DNA from: an uncultured Phycisphaerae bacterium
GTDB lineage: Bacteria > Planctomycetota > Phycisphaerae > UBA1845 > Fen-1342
Assembly: GCA_937928595.1 (NCBI GenBank)
Contig: CALGJV010000003.1
Coordinates: 124,001-188,000 of the forward strand
DNA length: 64,000 nt
Direction of reading: 5' to 3'
This document shows, piece by piece, positions 7,515-16,139 of this stretch. Every line of letters begins with the position of its first letter. The first letter of the stretch is position 1. A program made the translations under genes and the position numbers. The notes under the pieces were generated by a model. That model saw nothing but the letters and a program-made list of their open reading frames with translations. It was not told the DNA's origin and ran no database searches.

Positions 7515-8957
7515 TCACTTGCCCGCCGGGCGGACGCGCGTCAGCCACCGATACGCCAGCAGCAGCGCCGCCAGCAGCGCGAGGAGCTGGGCGGCGCGCC
7601 AAGCCGCGTGGTCGATCAGGGCCCGGGACGTCAGCGCCGCGCGGTCTAGCACCTCAGCCGCCGGCGCCGTCAGCTTCCCCGCCTCACCCGACACGGCGCC
7701 GGACGCGAGCAGCCGCTGCAAGTCCATTACCAGGCCGCGCAGCTCCGTCGTCGTCCGGGTCAGGGCCTCGGCCGAAGCCGTCACGTCGTCGAAGCGGAAA
7801 CCGGGTTGGGTCGTCGCGACGGGGTCCGCTGGACTGGTCGCCGGCACCGTGGCCGGCTGCGTGTCCGCCGGTTTCCGCCAGGCGGCCAGTTCCCGTGAGG
7901 TCGCGCCCACCGCCTCGGCGGTCACCGACCACGCCCGTCCCGCCTCGGTAAATTGCGCGAGCGTCTTGTCCAGCGCCGCCGTCAGCTCCCGCAATTCCGT
8001 CGCGGCCGCGCGGACGGCGTCGGCCGTTTGCCGGGCCTCCCCGAGCGTAGCGCGGGCCTGCGGGTGCGACTCGTCCACGCGGTCCAGCAGTTGCTCGGCC
8101 TCCTCTCGCGTGCGGCGCGGCAAGTCCTCGACGACCTGCGTGAAGTGTTCGGCGCTGGCGGCGATGCGGGCCACGCTCTGCGTCGTGGCCGCGACGGACG
8201 GCATCTGCTCGAGGTCCTCCGCCAGCAGGAGGGCCTCGCGGCGGGTTGTGGCCGGCAGGTCGCTCACGACATCGGTGAAGCGGTCGGCGGTGCGTGAGAT
8301 GTCGCGCATCGCGTCGGAGGTCTGGTTCATCTTTTCCACGCCCCGCAGGGGCGCGAGCGGAACGTCGAGGATCCACTGGAGGACGCTCTGGCCCGAGGCG
8401 ACGTCGCTGAGGTCGCGGGCGGGCGGGGCGACGAACCCGGGTTGCAGGGGGTGGGTGCGGGCGTACTCGTCGACGCTGGCGCGGATCTGCTGGAGCGTCT
8501 CGGGCGGCACGTGCGCGAGGGCAATTTCTTGGCCGCGTGCCAGCAGGTCCCGTGCGGCCGCCCGAGCCAGGGGGCCGGCGGGGCCGAACTCGGCCGCGCC
8601 CGGGCCGTGCTCGAAGTAGTCCTGCATGCGCCGGCACAGCGACCAGACGTCGAGCAGAATCTCGCGCGGGTCGTCCTGGTCGAAGGCGTGCCGGAGCAGA
8701 TTGCCGGCCTGGACGCGCCAGGTCGTCACGGCCGTGCGCTGCGCGCGGGTGAGGTCGAGCTGCCGCGCCTGCGACGCGGCATCGTCGATCGTCGTGCGGA
8801 ACTCCGCGGCGAACACGCGCAGCGCCTGGGCCAGCGCGGCGGCTTTCTCATCGTCCGACGCCGGAGCGGGGCGCTGCGGGCCGGGCGTGAGCAACTGGCA
8901 CGCGGGCGCAAACCCCGCGGCGAGCAGCGGAAGGATCAGCAGAAACCGTTGCCTCAC
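7515..8957 (-). CDS. Predicted lipoprotein with helical/coiled-coil body and C-terminal membrane helix
   Basis: A GTG at 8957 gives a clean lipoprotein signal: RQRFLLILPLLAAGFAPAC, with Cys20 as the lipidated residue. From it a 480-residue protein follows. The mature part is almost entirely helical, with heptad-like repeats from about 150 to 350 (TTRREALLLAEDLEQMP, RTREEAEQLLDRVDES). There is a Pro/Thr/Gln linker with DTQPAT and ATTQPG near 375-400, another helical block, and a final hydrophobic helix AAQLLALLAALLLAYRW with a basic tail. This resembles methyl-accepting-type or tape-like periplasmic coiled coils only in general shape. I cannot assign a function. A longer form from ATG 9008 is possible but would bury the signal peptide. 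Confidence 0.6.
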   Translation of the reverse strand: MRQRFLLILPLLAAGFAPACQLLTPGPQRPAPASDDEKAAALAQALRVFAAEFRTTIDDAASQARQLDLTRAQRTAVTTWRVQAGNLLRHAFDQDDPREILLDVWSLCRRMQDYFEHGPGAAEFGPAGPLARAAARDLLARGQEIALAHVPPETLQQIRASVDEYARTHPLQPGFVAPPARDLSDVASGQSVLQWILDVPLAPLRGVEKMNQTSDAMRDISRTADRFTDVVSDLPATTRREALLLAEDLEQMPSVAATTQSVARIAASAEHFTQVVEDLPRRTREEAEQLLDRVDESHPQARATLGEARQTADAVRAAATELRELTAALDKTLAQFTEAGRAWSVTAEAVGATSRELAAWRKPADTQPATVPATSPADPVATTQPGFRFDDVTASAEALTRTTTELRGLVMDLQRLLASGAVSGEAGKLTAPAAEVLDRAALTSRALIDHAAWRAAQLLALLAALLLAYRWLTRVRPAGK

Positions 8958-9054
8958 GCACGACTCCAGGCGGGCGTTGCGGCCGACGGCCGACTGCCGC
9001 GGCGGCATTGTAGCGCGCCCGGGAGGGCCGTGCGCGGCCGGGCCAAGCGGCGGT

Positions 9055-11196
9055 TCAGACTTCCGTGGCGGCGGGCCGCACGGCTTCCCAGAGCAGCTCG
9101 GCGATGTCGAGCTGGCGCACCGCGTCATGCCCCTGGTCGGTCAGGGCGTCGCTGAGCATGGTCTTGCAGAACGGGCATGCGGACGCGATGGTGCGGCCGT
9201 TGCCGGCGGACGGCAGGACGCGCAGCAACTGGTTCGTGCGGGCGTGGTTGACGCGCGCGGTGCCGTGCTCCTCTTCTTTCCACATCTGCGCGCCGCCGGC
9301 GCCGCAGCACATCCCGCGGTCGCGCGTCTCCGGCGGCTCGACCAGGCGCGCTCCGGGCAGCGCGGCGAGCACGGCGCGCGGGGCGTCGTAGATGCCGTTG
9401 TGGCGGCCGAGGTAGCACGCATCGTGCAGCGCGATCGTCGCGGCGACGGGGGTGCGGAGTCGCAGGCGACCGTCCCGCACGAGGGCCGCGAGCAGCTCGC
9501 TGTGGTGAACGACCTCGTAGCGTCCGCCGAAATCGGGGTACTCGTTCTTGAGCGTGTTGTAGCAATGCGGACAGGCGGTGATGATCTTCCGGACGTTGTA
9601 GCGATTGAGCGTCTCGATGTTCTGCCGGGCCAGCATTTGAAAGAGGTACTCGTTGCCGGCGCGGCGGGCCGGGTCGCCGTTGCAGACCTCCTCCGGGCCG
9701 AGGATGGCGAAGGAGACGCCGGCGGTCCGGAGGAGCTGCGCCAGGGCCCGGGCGATCTTCCGCGCGCGGTCGTCGAACGATGCCGCGCAGCCGACCCAGT
9801 ACAGGTACTCCGCGTCGGACTTCTCCGCCATCAGCGGCACTTCGAGCCCCTGCGCCCAGTCGGCGCGCTGCTCGTTGGGGTAGCTGTACGGGTTTCCCAC
9901 GGTCTCGAGCCCGCGAAAGGCGGTCTGAAGCTGCTCGGGAAACGCGCCCTGCTCGAGCACCAGGTTGCGGCGCAGGTCGACGATCTTGTCGATGTAGGTG
10001 ATGAAGACGGGGCACTCCTCCTCGCAGGCCGAGCACGTCGTGCAGGCCCAGAGCGTTTCCGGGTTGACCCACGCCGGCACAAGCTCGTCGGTGGCCAGCA
10101 ACGCGGGCGCGGCCGGGTCGCGCCGCAGCGCGTGCCGGTCGCGCGTGCCGTGCGGCGGACCGGGCGGATCGGTCGCGGCCGGCTCCGCCGGCGCCGAGGC
10201 GGCCGCCGGGGCGAGGAGCTGCCGCTCGCGGGCGTAGAGGTGGTCGCGCAGGCCCATCAGCAGGTGCTTGGGCGAGAGCAGCTTGCCGGTGCGCGTCGCC
10301 GGGCACTGGTCGGAGCAGCGGCCGCATTCCGTGCAGGTGTAGAAGTCCAGCACGTCCTTCCAGCTGAAGTCGGCGATACGCTTCGCGCCGAGCGTTTCCT
10401 CGCGCTCCAGCCGGCCGTCGAGGTCGTCGATGGGGCGCAGGCGGCCGCGGGGCGTGAGCGCGCGGGCGAAGATGTTCGGGATGACCGTAACGACGTGGAA
10501 ATGCTTGCCGTACGGCAGGAGGTTCAGGAAGAGCAGGACGAGAACCGCGTGCGTCCAGAAGCCGGCCTGCCAGAGGAAACCCTGGACGCCGGTCGGCAGC
10601 GGCGCCATGAGCCGGGCGGTGGCGCTGGCGAACGGCAGCGCGGCGTGGAACGTGCCGGTTTCGGGGTTGGCGGCCCGGTGGTGCAGCAGCTCTCCGCCTT
10701 CGTAAACCAGGTCGGCGATCATCATCGTGAAGATGATGCCGAGGATCAGCAGGCCCTCGCCGCTCAGCGTCAGCCGCGGGAGGCGGGCGATCGCCCGGTT
10801 GTAGAAAAACACCAGCACGCCGACCAGCACGAGCACCGTAAAGACATCCCGCAGGAAGGCGTACGCCAGACCCAGCGGCTGGTCGAGGCCCAGCAGCCAC
10901 AGGTCCGCGGCCGGACTCGCGGTCGTGAACCCGCGCACCCAGAGCATGATGGAGTTCAGCAGGAGCACGAGGAACCCGAAGAACACGAGGATGTGGGCCC
11001 AGCCCGCGGCGAAGTAGCGCGGCATCCGCTGTTGGCCGAACACGAAGCGGCCGACGCCGGCCAGCCGCGCGCCGAGACGATCGGCGCGGTGCTCGGGGCG
11101 GCGGGCGACGCGCATGAGCCGCCAGCGTCGCCGGGCCGACCAGCCGAACGCCGCGAAGCTCACGACCAGCAGGAGTGCCATCGGAACGGGGCCCAT
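9055..11196 (-). CDS. Membrane Fe-S oxidoreductase, ETF:(methyl)menaquinone oxidoreductase type (EMO/FadF-like)
   Basis: This 713-residue protein should pass electrons between electron-transfer flavoprotein and the membrane quinone pool. The N-terminal half has about six transmembrane helices (residues 1-270), like a NarI-type cytochrome b domain. Two 4Fe-4S ferredoxin motifs follow, CTECGRCSDQCP near 300 and CTTCSACEEECP near 395. Two heterodisulfide-reductase-like cysteine domains come next: VGCAAS, VCNGDPARR and ACPHCYN in the first; DACYLG, MCCGAGG and ACPFC in the second. Known relatives are the EMO/DUF224 proteins of syntrophs and mycobacterial Rv0338c-like proteins, which work with EtfAB in beta-oxidation. 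No etfAB gene is in the window. AGAGGA 5 nt upstream supports the ATG at 11196 over a GTG at 11211. Confidence 0.85.
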   Translation of the reverse strand: MGPVPMALLLVVSFAAFGWSARRRWRLMRVARRPEHRADRLGARLAGVGRFVFGQQRMPRYFAAGWAHILVFFGFLVLLLNSIMLWVRGFTTASPAADLWLLGLDQPLGLAYAFLRDVFTVLVLVGVLVFFYNRAIARLPRLTLSGEGLLILGIIFTMMIADLVYEGGELLHHRAANPETGTFHAALPFASATARLMAPLPTGVQGFLWQAGFWTHAVLVLLFLNLLPYGKHFHVVTVIPNIFARALTPRGRLRPIDDLDGRLEREETLGAKRIADFSWKDVLDFYTCTECGRCSDQCPATRTGKLLSPKHLLMGLRDHLYARERQLLAPAAASAPAEPAATDPPGPPHGTRDRHALRRDPAAPALLATDELVPAWVNPETLWACTTCSACEEECPVFITYIDKIVDLRRNLVLEQGAFPEQLQTAFRGLETVGNPYSYPNEQRADWAQGLEVPLMAEKSDAEYLYWVGCAASFDDRARKIARALAQLLRTAGVSFAILGPEEVCNGDPARRAGNEYLFQMLARQNIETLNRYNVRKIITACPHCYNTLKNEYPDFGGRYEVVHHSELLAALVRDGRLRLRTPVAATIALHDACYLGRHNGIYDAPRAVLAALPGARLVEPPETRDRGMCCGAGGAQMWKEEEHGTARVNHARTNQLLRVLPSAGNGRTIASACPFCKTMLSDALTDQGHDAVRQLDIAELLWEAVRPAATEV

Positions 11197-11309
11197 GGTG
11201 ATCCTCTGCACGAGACCGGAGATGTCGGAAGCGCGATTCTAGCGGAGGCCGCGCGACGCCGACAACGGCGCGGCTTGTCCGCGCGGGTGGCGTCGCGTAG
11301 CCTGCGGCC

Positions 11310-12785
11310 ATGCGTCCGGTTCGGCCGCACTCGCCCGCCGCCGCGCCGCCGTCCCGGCGGGCCCCCAGGCCTGCGCGCGGCCCATCGCCCGCGCTGCTCT
11401 GGGGCGCGACGCTCGCCGCCGCGGTGGCGCTGACGGGGCTGGCCGGGGCGTCGTTCTGGTCGTTTTGGCGGGATTTGCCGGAGCCGCGATACGCCGCGGT
11501 CGAGTCCCGGGCGCTGCAACAGGCGTTCAACGCGGTGACGGCCGCAGCGGACCCTGCGACACGGGACGGGCTGGCGCTTTCCTTCGCGAGCGAGCGGTTC
11601 ATTGAAGCGTGGCGGGAGCCGGAAAAGCTGTCGGGCCTGCTCGCCGACAGCCGCGCGCGGGGGGGGAGCCTCTCGACCACGGCGTTCGGGCGGGCGCAGC
11701 TCGCGGCGTTGACGCTGCTGTCGTGCGAGCGGGTGGGCCTGACGCCGGACGAGACCTGGCAGCGCATCCGCGCCGACATCGAGGCGTTGCCGCGCGCGAA
11801 CCTCGCGACGCACGTGCGAGCCGTGGTCGACACCTACGCCCGCGTCTACGAGCAGGTCGGCTTGCCGCGGTTCGCCGCGCTTCAGGCCGCGACGCTCGCC
11901 GTCGGTTACGCCCACGGCCCACTCGTGCAGTACTTCGCGGAGCGTCTGCCGACCGTGGCCGCGGCGCGGGAGGCGGCCGGCGACGCGCGCGGCGCGGCGC
12001 TCTGCCGGGAGGCGCTCATCGCCGTGCTGGTCGCGGTCGTCGCCGAGCCCGGCCCGCCGGGACTGCGCGTGCAGGCCATGAGCCTGCTGGCGGCCGCGCT
12101 GCCGCCGGACGCCGCGCCGCTGGCCGAGCGGCTGCGGGCGGCGCGGGCCGCCTACCGCGCCGCGCAGGCGGAGCGGCCGATGCCGGTGGCGCTGCTGGCG
12201 GTCGATCACCAGCCGACGGCCGCGCCGGACGCGTACCGGTCGGCCGCGCGAGCGCTGGCGTCGGCGGTGTGGCTGCTGGGCAGCGCCGGGGGGGCCGGGG
12301 TCGTGGCGGTCGGGCTCGCCGCGACGGCGTTCCGGCGTGACGTTGCACCGGCCCGCCGGGGCGGCATGCTCGGGATCGGGTTCGCGGCCGCGCTGCTGTT
12401 GGTGCTGCTGGCGGAGCTGTGGCCGCGGCTGGCGTCGGCGGACGTGAGCGCCGAGCTGCGGGCCTGGACGGTGGCGAACGCGGGCGTTCCGCGGTTGCCG
12501 TTGGTGGCCGGCGGCGCGGCGCTGGCGGCGACGGGGGCGGGCGCGCTGGCGTGGTTGCTGCTCGGCGGGGGCGGACGCGGAGCGGGGCGGGCCGCGGCCG
12601 TGACGTGGCTGCTCGTGGCGGCGGCGGCGTCCGGCGGGGTGTGGCGAGCGCGGGCGGCGTACGCAGCATACGCGGACCAGAGCCGGGCGGCGCTTCAGCA
12701 GGCCCAGACGGAGTTCCCCGGCGGCGCCGCGAGCGGGCTGCCGGCGGGGCTGGAGGCCTGGCGGTCGCCGGGTGGCACGAGGTGA
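11310..12785 (+). CDS. Membrane protein of unknown function
   Basis: The 491-residue product has a Pro/Arg-rich cytoplasmic start, one transmembrane helix at about 28-50 (LLWGATLAAAVALTGLAGASF), and a long Ala-rich helical region of about 250 residues outside. Three to four further helices follow at about 315-450 (WLLGSAGGAGVVAVGLAATAF, GIGFAAALLLVLLAEL, GGAALAATGAGALAWLLL), then a short tail. No family motif is recognised. The region upstream of the ATG has TAGCCT 6 nt before it and no Shine-Dalgarno. tnaA starts 4 nt after its stop, so the two are probably co-transcribed, although nothing else links them. Confidence 0.6.
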   Translation: MRPVRPHSPAAAPPSRRAPRPARGPSPALLWGATLAAAVALTGLAGASFWSFWRDLPEPRYAAVESRALQQAFNAVTAAADPATRDGLALSFASERFIEAWREPEKLSGLLADSRARGGSLSTTAFGRAQLAALTLLSCERVGLTPDETWQRIRADIEALPRANLATHVRAVVDTYARVYEQVGLPRFAALQAATLAVGYAHGPLVQYFAERLPTVAAAREAAGDARGAALCREALIAVLVAVVAEPGPPGLRVQAMSLLAAALPPDAAPLAERLRAARAAYRAAQAERPMPVALLAVDHQPTAAPDAYRSAARALASAVWLLGSAGGAGVVAVGLAATAFRRDVAPARRGGMLGIGFAAALLLVLLAELWPRLASADVSAELRAWTVANAGVPRLPLVAGGAALAATGAGALAWLLLGGGGRGAGRAAAVTWLLVAAAASGGVWRARAAYAAYADQSRAALQQAQTEFPGGAASGLPAGLEAWRSPGGTR

Positions 12786-12789
12786 GCCG

Positions 12790-14142
12790 ATGAAGACGAT
12801 CATCGAACCGTTTCGCATCAAGGTGGTCGAGCCGATCCGGATGACGACGCGCACGGAGCGCGAGGAGATCCTGCGGGCGGCGGGGTACAACCTGTTCCTG
12901 ATCCGGGCCGAGGACGTGCTCATCGACCTGCTGACCGACAGCGGCACGGGCGCGATGAGCAGCCTGCAATGGGCCGGCGTGATGCGGGGCGACGAAAGCT
13001 ACGCGGGCGCCCGGAGCTGGTTCGTCCTGCGGGACACGATTCGCGCGCTGACGGGTATCGAGCACGTGCTGCCGACGCACCAGGGTCGGGCCAGCGAGCG
13101 CATCCTGTTCGAGCTGGTGGGCGGGCCGGGCAAGGTCGTGCCGAACAACAACCATTTTGACACGACGCGGGCCAACATCGAGCACACCGGCGCGCAGGCC
13201 GTGGACCTGGTGATCGAGGAGGGCCGCCACCCGACGTCGCGGCACCCGTTCAAGGGCAATATGGACGTGGCACGGCTCGAGGCGCTCATCCGCGAGGTCG
13301 GTCCGGAGCGCATCCCGCTCGTGATGATCACGGTCACGAACAACAGCGGCGGCGGACAGCCGGTCAGTCTCGAGAACCTGCGTGCGGTGCGGGAGGTCTG
13401 CGACCGCCACAAGCTGCCGCTGTTCCTCGACGCCTGCCGCTTTGCGGAGAACGCCTGGTTCATCAAGCAGCGCGAGCCGGGGCAGGGCGACCGCAGCGTG
13501 CGCGAGATTGTGCGGTCGATGTTTGATCTGGCCGACGGGGCGACGATCAGCGCGAAGAAGGACGGGCTGGTGAACATCGGCGGGCTGCTGCTGCTGCGCG
13601 ACGCGGAACTCGTGCGGCGGGCGGACGAGCTGCTGATCCTCACCGAGGGCTTCATCACGTACGGCGGGCTGGCGGGCCGCGACCTGGAGGCCATGGCCCA
13701 GGGTTTCGAGGAAGTGGTGCACGAGGACTACCTCCAGTACCGCATCCGCAGCACGGAGTACCTCGGCGAGAAGCTGCTGGCGGCCGGAATCCAGATCGTC
13801 GAGCCGCCGGGCGGGCACGCGATCTACATCGACGCGCGGCGCTTCTGCCCGCACATTCCGCCGGCCCGCTTCCCGGGGCAGGCGCTGGTCTGCGGGCTGT
13901 ACCGCCACGCGGGGATCCGCGCGGTGGAGATCGGCAGCGTCATGTTCGGCCAGAAGGCCCCGCCGCCGATGGAGCTGGTGCGGCTGGCGATCCCGCGGCG
14001 CGTCTACACGCAGAGCCACATCGACTACGTCGTCGAGGCGACGATTGAGCTGTACGAGCAGCGGGCGTCGCTGCGGCCGCTGGCGATCGAGTGGGAGCCG
14101 CCGTCGCTGCGGCACTTCACGTGCCGGTTTCGGGAGGGCTAG
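12790..14142 (+). CDS. tnaA: Tryptophanase (tryptophan indole-lyase)
   Basis: A 450-residue PLP- and K+-dependent beta-eliminating lyase that splits L-tryptophan into indole, pyruvate and ammonia. It starts with the family signature EPFRIKVVEPIRMTTR and has GYNLF, IDLLTDSGTGAMS, GDESYAG and PTHQGR. The PLP lysine is Lys257 in SAKKDGLVNIGG. The close relative is tyrosine phenol-lyase. Two specificity positions decide for tryptophan: Ile381 in RAVEIGS (Arg in the phenol-lyase) and His442 in LRHFT (Phe in the phenol-lyase). Other segments, such as GGLAGRDLEAMA, look phenol-lyase-like, so this is a divergent tryptophanase. GAGGTGA lies just upstream of the ATG. No TnaB permease or TnaC leader peptide is visible. 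Confidence 0.88.
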   Translation: MKTIIEPFRIKVVEPIRMTTRTEREEILRAAGYNLFLIRAEDVLIDLLTDSGTGAMSSLQWAGVMRGDESYAGARSWFVLRDTIRALTGIEHVLPTHQGRASERILFELVGGPGKVVPNNNHFDTTRANIEHTGAQAVDLVIEEGRHPTSRHPFKGNMDVARLEALIREVGPERIPLVMITVTNNSGGGQPVSLENLRAVREVCDRHKLPLFLDACRFAENAWFIKQREPGQGDRSVREIVRSMFDLADGATISAKKDGLVNIGGLLLLRDAELVRRADELLILTEGFITYGGLAGRDLEAMAQGFEEVVHEDYLQYRIRSTEYLGEKLLAAGIQIVEPPGGHAIYIDARRFCPHIPPARFPGQALVCGLYRHAGIRAVEIGSVMFGQKAPPPMELVRLAIPRRVYTQSHIDYVVEATIELYEQRASLRPLAIEWEPPSLRHFTCRFREG

Positions 14143-14169
14143 TCCGCTGCGCGCGGGCCGCGGCCGTCG

Positions 14170-14175
14170 TATAAT
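14170..14175 (+). promoter_or_regulatory. Perfect -10 box of the ATPase/DUF4276 pair, leaderless arrangement
   Basis: TATAAT ends 8 nt before the ATG at 14184, so transcription should start about 2 nt before the start codon. No convincing -35 is present (CTGCGC at the 17-nt position) and there is no Shine-Dalgarno between the box and the ATG. Confidence 0.5.
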
Positions 14176-14183
14176 GGTGGCGC

Positions 14184-15437
14184 ATGAGCGCGATCGACCC
14201 CAGCACGAGCCTCCTGATCCCGGGTTCCGACGGCGCTCGCATCCGCCGGGTCGCGATTCGAAACTACAAGAGCATCGGCCGGTGCGAGGTGGAGCTTGGA
14301 CCATTGACGCTGCTGGTCGGTCGCAACGGCGCCGGCAAGAGCAACGTGCTTGATGCCCTGCGCTTCGTCACCGATGGCCTGCAGACGTCTCTCGATCACG
14401 CCGTGAAGGCGCGCGGCGGCATCGAAGCCGTGCGGCGACGAAGCACGGGGCATCCCCGAAACTTCGCCCTGAATCTGGATCTGATCCTGCCGGGGGCGCG
14501 CAACGCCACGTACGGGTTCGAGATTGCCGCTCGTTCCCGGGGCGGGTTCCTGGTGCGGCGTGAGCAACTGCGTGTGCGGGACCTGAGTGGCACCACGCTG
14601 GGGATGTACGAGGTCGCCGAGGGACGTGTGGAGCACGCGCAGCCCGCTGCCGTGCCGCCGGCGTCGGGCGACCGTCTGTATCTCGTGACGGCCGCCGCGC
14701 TTCCGGTGTTTCGCCCGACATACGACGCGCTGGTTTCGATGGGGTTCTACAACCTGAATCCCGACGAGATGAAGGAGCTTCAGAGTCCCGATGCCGGGGA
14801 GCTGCTGCACCGCGACGGCGCGAACATCGCGAGCGTCATTGCCCGACTCGCGGCGGATCGACCGGACCTGCTGGAACGCGTTCGACGGTACTTGCAGCAG
14901 ATCCTGCCGGATGTGGTCGATGTGCAACGGATTGCGCTGGGGCCGAAGGAGACGCTCGAGTTCCGTCAGGAAGTCAAGGGCGCGAGTGCTCCGTGGAAGT
15001 TCTACGCGCAGAGCATGTCGGACGGGACGCTGCGGGCGCTGGGGGCACTGGTCGCGGTCATGCAGCTCGCCGCACAGAAAGTGCCGGCGTCACTCGTCGG
15101 CATCGAGGAGCCGGAGACGGCCTTGCATCCCGCGGCGGCCGGCGCGCTCATGGATGCGCTGCGGGAGGCCGCCGCCCGCACGCAGGTCGTCCTGACCACA
15201 CACAGTCCGGACCTGCTGGATCGCGCGGATCCGGCGCAGGACCGGATCTTCGTCGTTGTTTCCCGCGAGGGCACCACCGAGATCGGACCGCTGGATGGCG
15301 CCAGCGAGACGGCGATCCGCGACCACCTGTATTCGGCCGGGGAGCTGCTCCGCATGGACCAGTTGGAGCCGGATGCCGGCAGCCTGGCACGACAGCGGCA
15401 ACTGCGGCTTTTTGACTCCGATGAGGATGACGCGTGA
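14184..15437 (+). CDS. AAA15/RecF-like ATPase of a two-gene ATPase-DUF4276 module
   Basis: This 417-residue ABC/RecF-class ATPase has the order IRRVAIRNYKSIG (residues 20-32), Walker A GRNGAGKS at 46-53, a middle helical insertion, the ABC signature SMSDGTLRALG near 270, Walker B GIEEPETALHP near 305, and the switch histidine TTHSPDLLD near 335. This is the architecture of OLD, AriA and related defence ATPases that clamp DNA or gate a partner nuclease. The next gene overlaps its stop codon by 4 nt (GTGA), so the pair is translationally coupled. An anti-phage role is inferred from this pairing; nothing in the sequence proves it. The start has a TATAAT just upstream, so the transcript is probably leaderless. 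It sits between metabolic genes with no mobile-element remnant. Confidence 0.8.
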   Translation: MSAIDPSTSLLIPGSDGARIRRVAIRNYKSIGRCEVELGPLTLLVGRNGAGKSNVLDALRFVTDGLQTSLDHAVKARGGIEAVRRRSTGHPRNFALNLDLILPGARNATYGFEIAARSRGGFLVRREQLRVRDLSGTTLGMYEVAEGRVEHAQPAAVPPASGDRLYLVTAAALPVFRPTYDALVSMGFYNLNPDEMKELQSPDAGELLHRDGANIASVIARLAADRPDLLERVRRYLQQILPDVVDVQRIALGPKETLEFRQEVKGASAPWKFYAQSMSDGTLRALGALVAVMQLAAQKVPASLVGIEEPETALHPAAAGALMDALREAAARTQVVLTTHSPDLLDRADPAQDRIFVVVSREGTTEIGPLDGASETAIRDHLYSAGELLRMDQLEPDAGSLARQRQLRLFDSDEDDA

Positions 15438-16069
15438 GCTGTCTGCGCGTCGCCCCAATCGTCGAAGGCTATGGCGAGGTCGCGGCCGTGCGAGTCCTCC
15501 TGGAACGCACGTGGACCGAGCTTCTTGGGGGAGAGTTCGTGGATGTCTTGACGCCGATTCGTTGTGTCCGGACCAAGCTCATTCGGCCAGCGTTCGGTGG
15601 TGGTGCGCGCGTCGTGCGGGATGAAGTCGTGCGAGCGGTCTCCCTCGCGGCGCACAAGCTGCGCGACCGTGCGGCGGACCCTCTGCCCGAGCGGATCCTG
15701 CTGCTCCTGGACGCCGACACGGACTGCCCGCGCGACCTCGCTCCGCAGCTCTTGGATGCCATGCACGCCGCGGCGCCTCCGGAGGTGACTGGGTGCGTAT
15801 TGGCCAAGGTGGAGTACGAGACCTGGTTCGTCGCCGGCGCAGAGACGCTGCGAGAGTACCTGGAGCTCGCCGGCGCGGAGTTGATCCCGACCGATCCCGA
15901 GGGTCAGCGCTGTGGAAAACAATGGATCGCACAGCGCTTCGCGGGCGCAAAGTACAGCGAGACGGTTGACCAGCCACGGCTCACGGCCGCGATGGACCTG
16001 AGGGCGAGCCGGCAGCGCAGCCCGTCGTTCGACAAGCTGTGTCGCATCCTTGAGGCTGTGAAGCGATAG
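15434..16069 (+). CDS. DUF4276 protein, TOPRIM-like candidate effector
   Basis: A 211-residue cytoplasmic protein of the DUF4276 family. It has APIVEGYGE at the start (Glu11), LLLLDADTDC with acidic residues at 93, 95 and 97, an EYETWF motif, KQWIAQRF, and the conserved tail TVDQPRLTAAMDL followed by SPSFDKLCR. The Glu plus DxDxD arrangement is the metal-binding pattern of TOPRIM nucleases. OLD carries a TOPRIM domain in the same chain, and PARIS pairs its AAA15 ATPase with a separate TOPRIM-like protein (DUF4435). I infer a nuclease or toxin effector gated by the ATPase encoded immediately upstream. The GTG start overlaps the ATPase stop. Family membership is fairly secure; the biochemical role is not. 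Confidence 0.75.
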   Translation: MSCLRVAPIVEGYGEVAAVRVLLERTWTELLGGEFVDVLTPIRCVRTKLIRPAFGGGARVVRDEVVRAVSLAAHKLRDRAADPLPERILLLLDADTDCPRDLAPQLLDAMHAAAPPEVTGCVLAKVEYETWFVAGAETLREYLELAGAELIPTDPEGQRCGKQWIAQRFAGAKYSETVDQPRLTAAMDLRASRQRSPSFDKLCRILEAVKR

Positions 16070-16139
16070 GCGATCCGCGGCCGTGCTGTTCTGTTCGGAC
16101 ACCGCGCTGAGAGGGAAGGGGGGCCGTGCCTTCGGCGCC

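Noticed and set aside
12790-14142. Tyrosine phenol-lyase
   Set aside because: Ile381 and His442 replace the Arg and Phe that define phenol-lyase specificity.
14184-16069. Calling the ATPase/DUF4276 pair PARIS (AriA/AriB)
   Set aside because: PARIS uses a DUF4435 effector; DUF4276 is a different family, so only analogy is claimed.
16070-16139. Terminator between the convergent DUF4276 and FtsX permease genes
   Set aside because: No stem of 6 bp or more and no T-run was found in the 70-nt gap.
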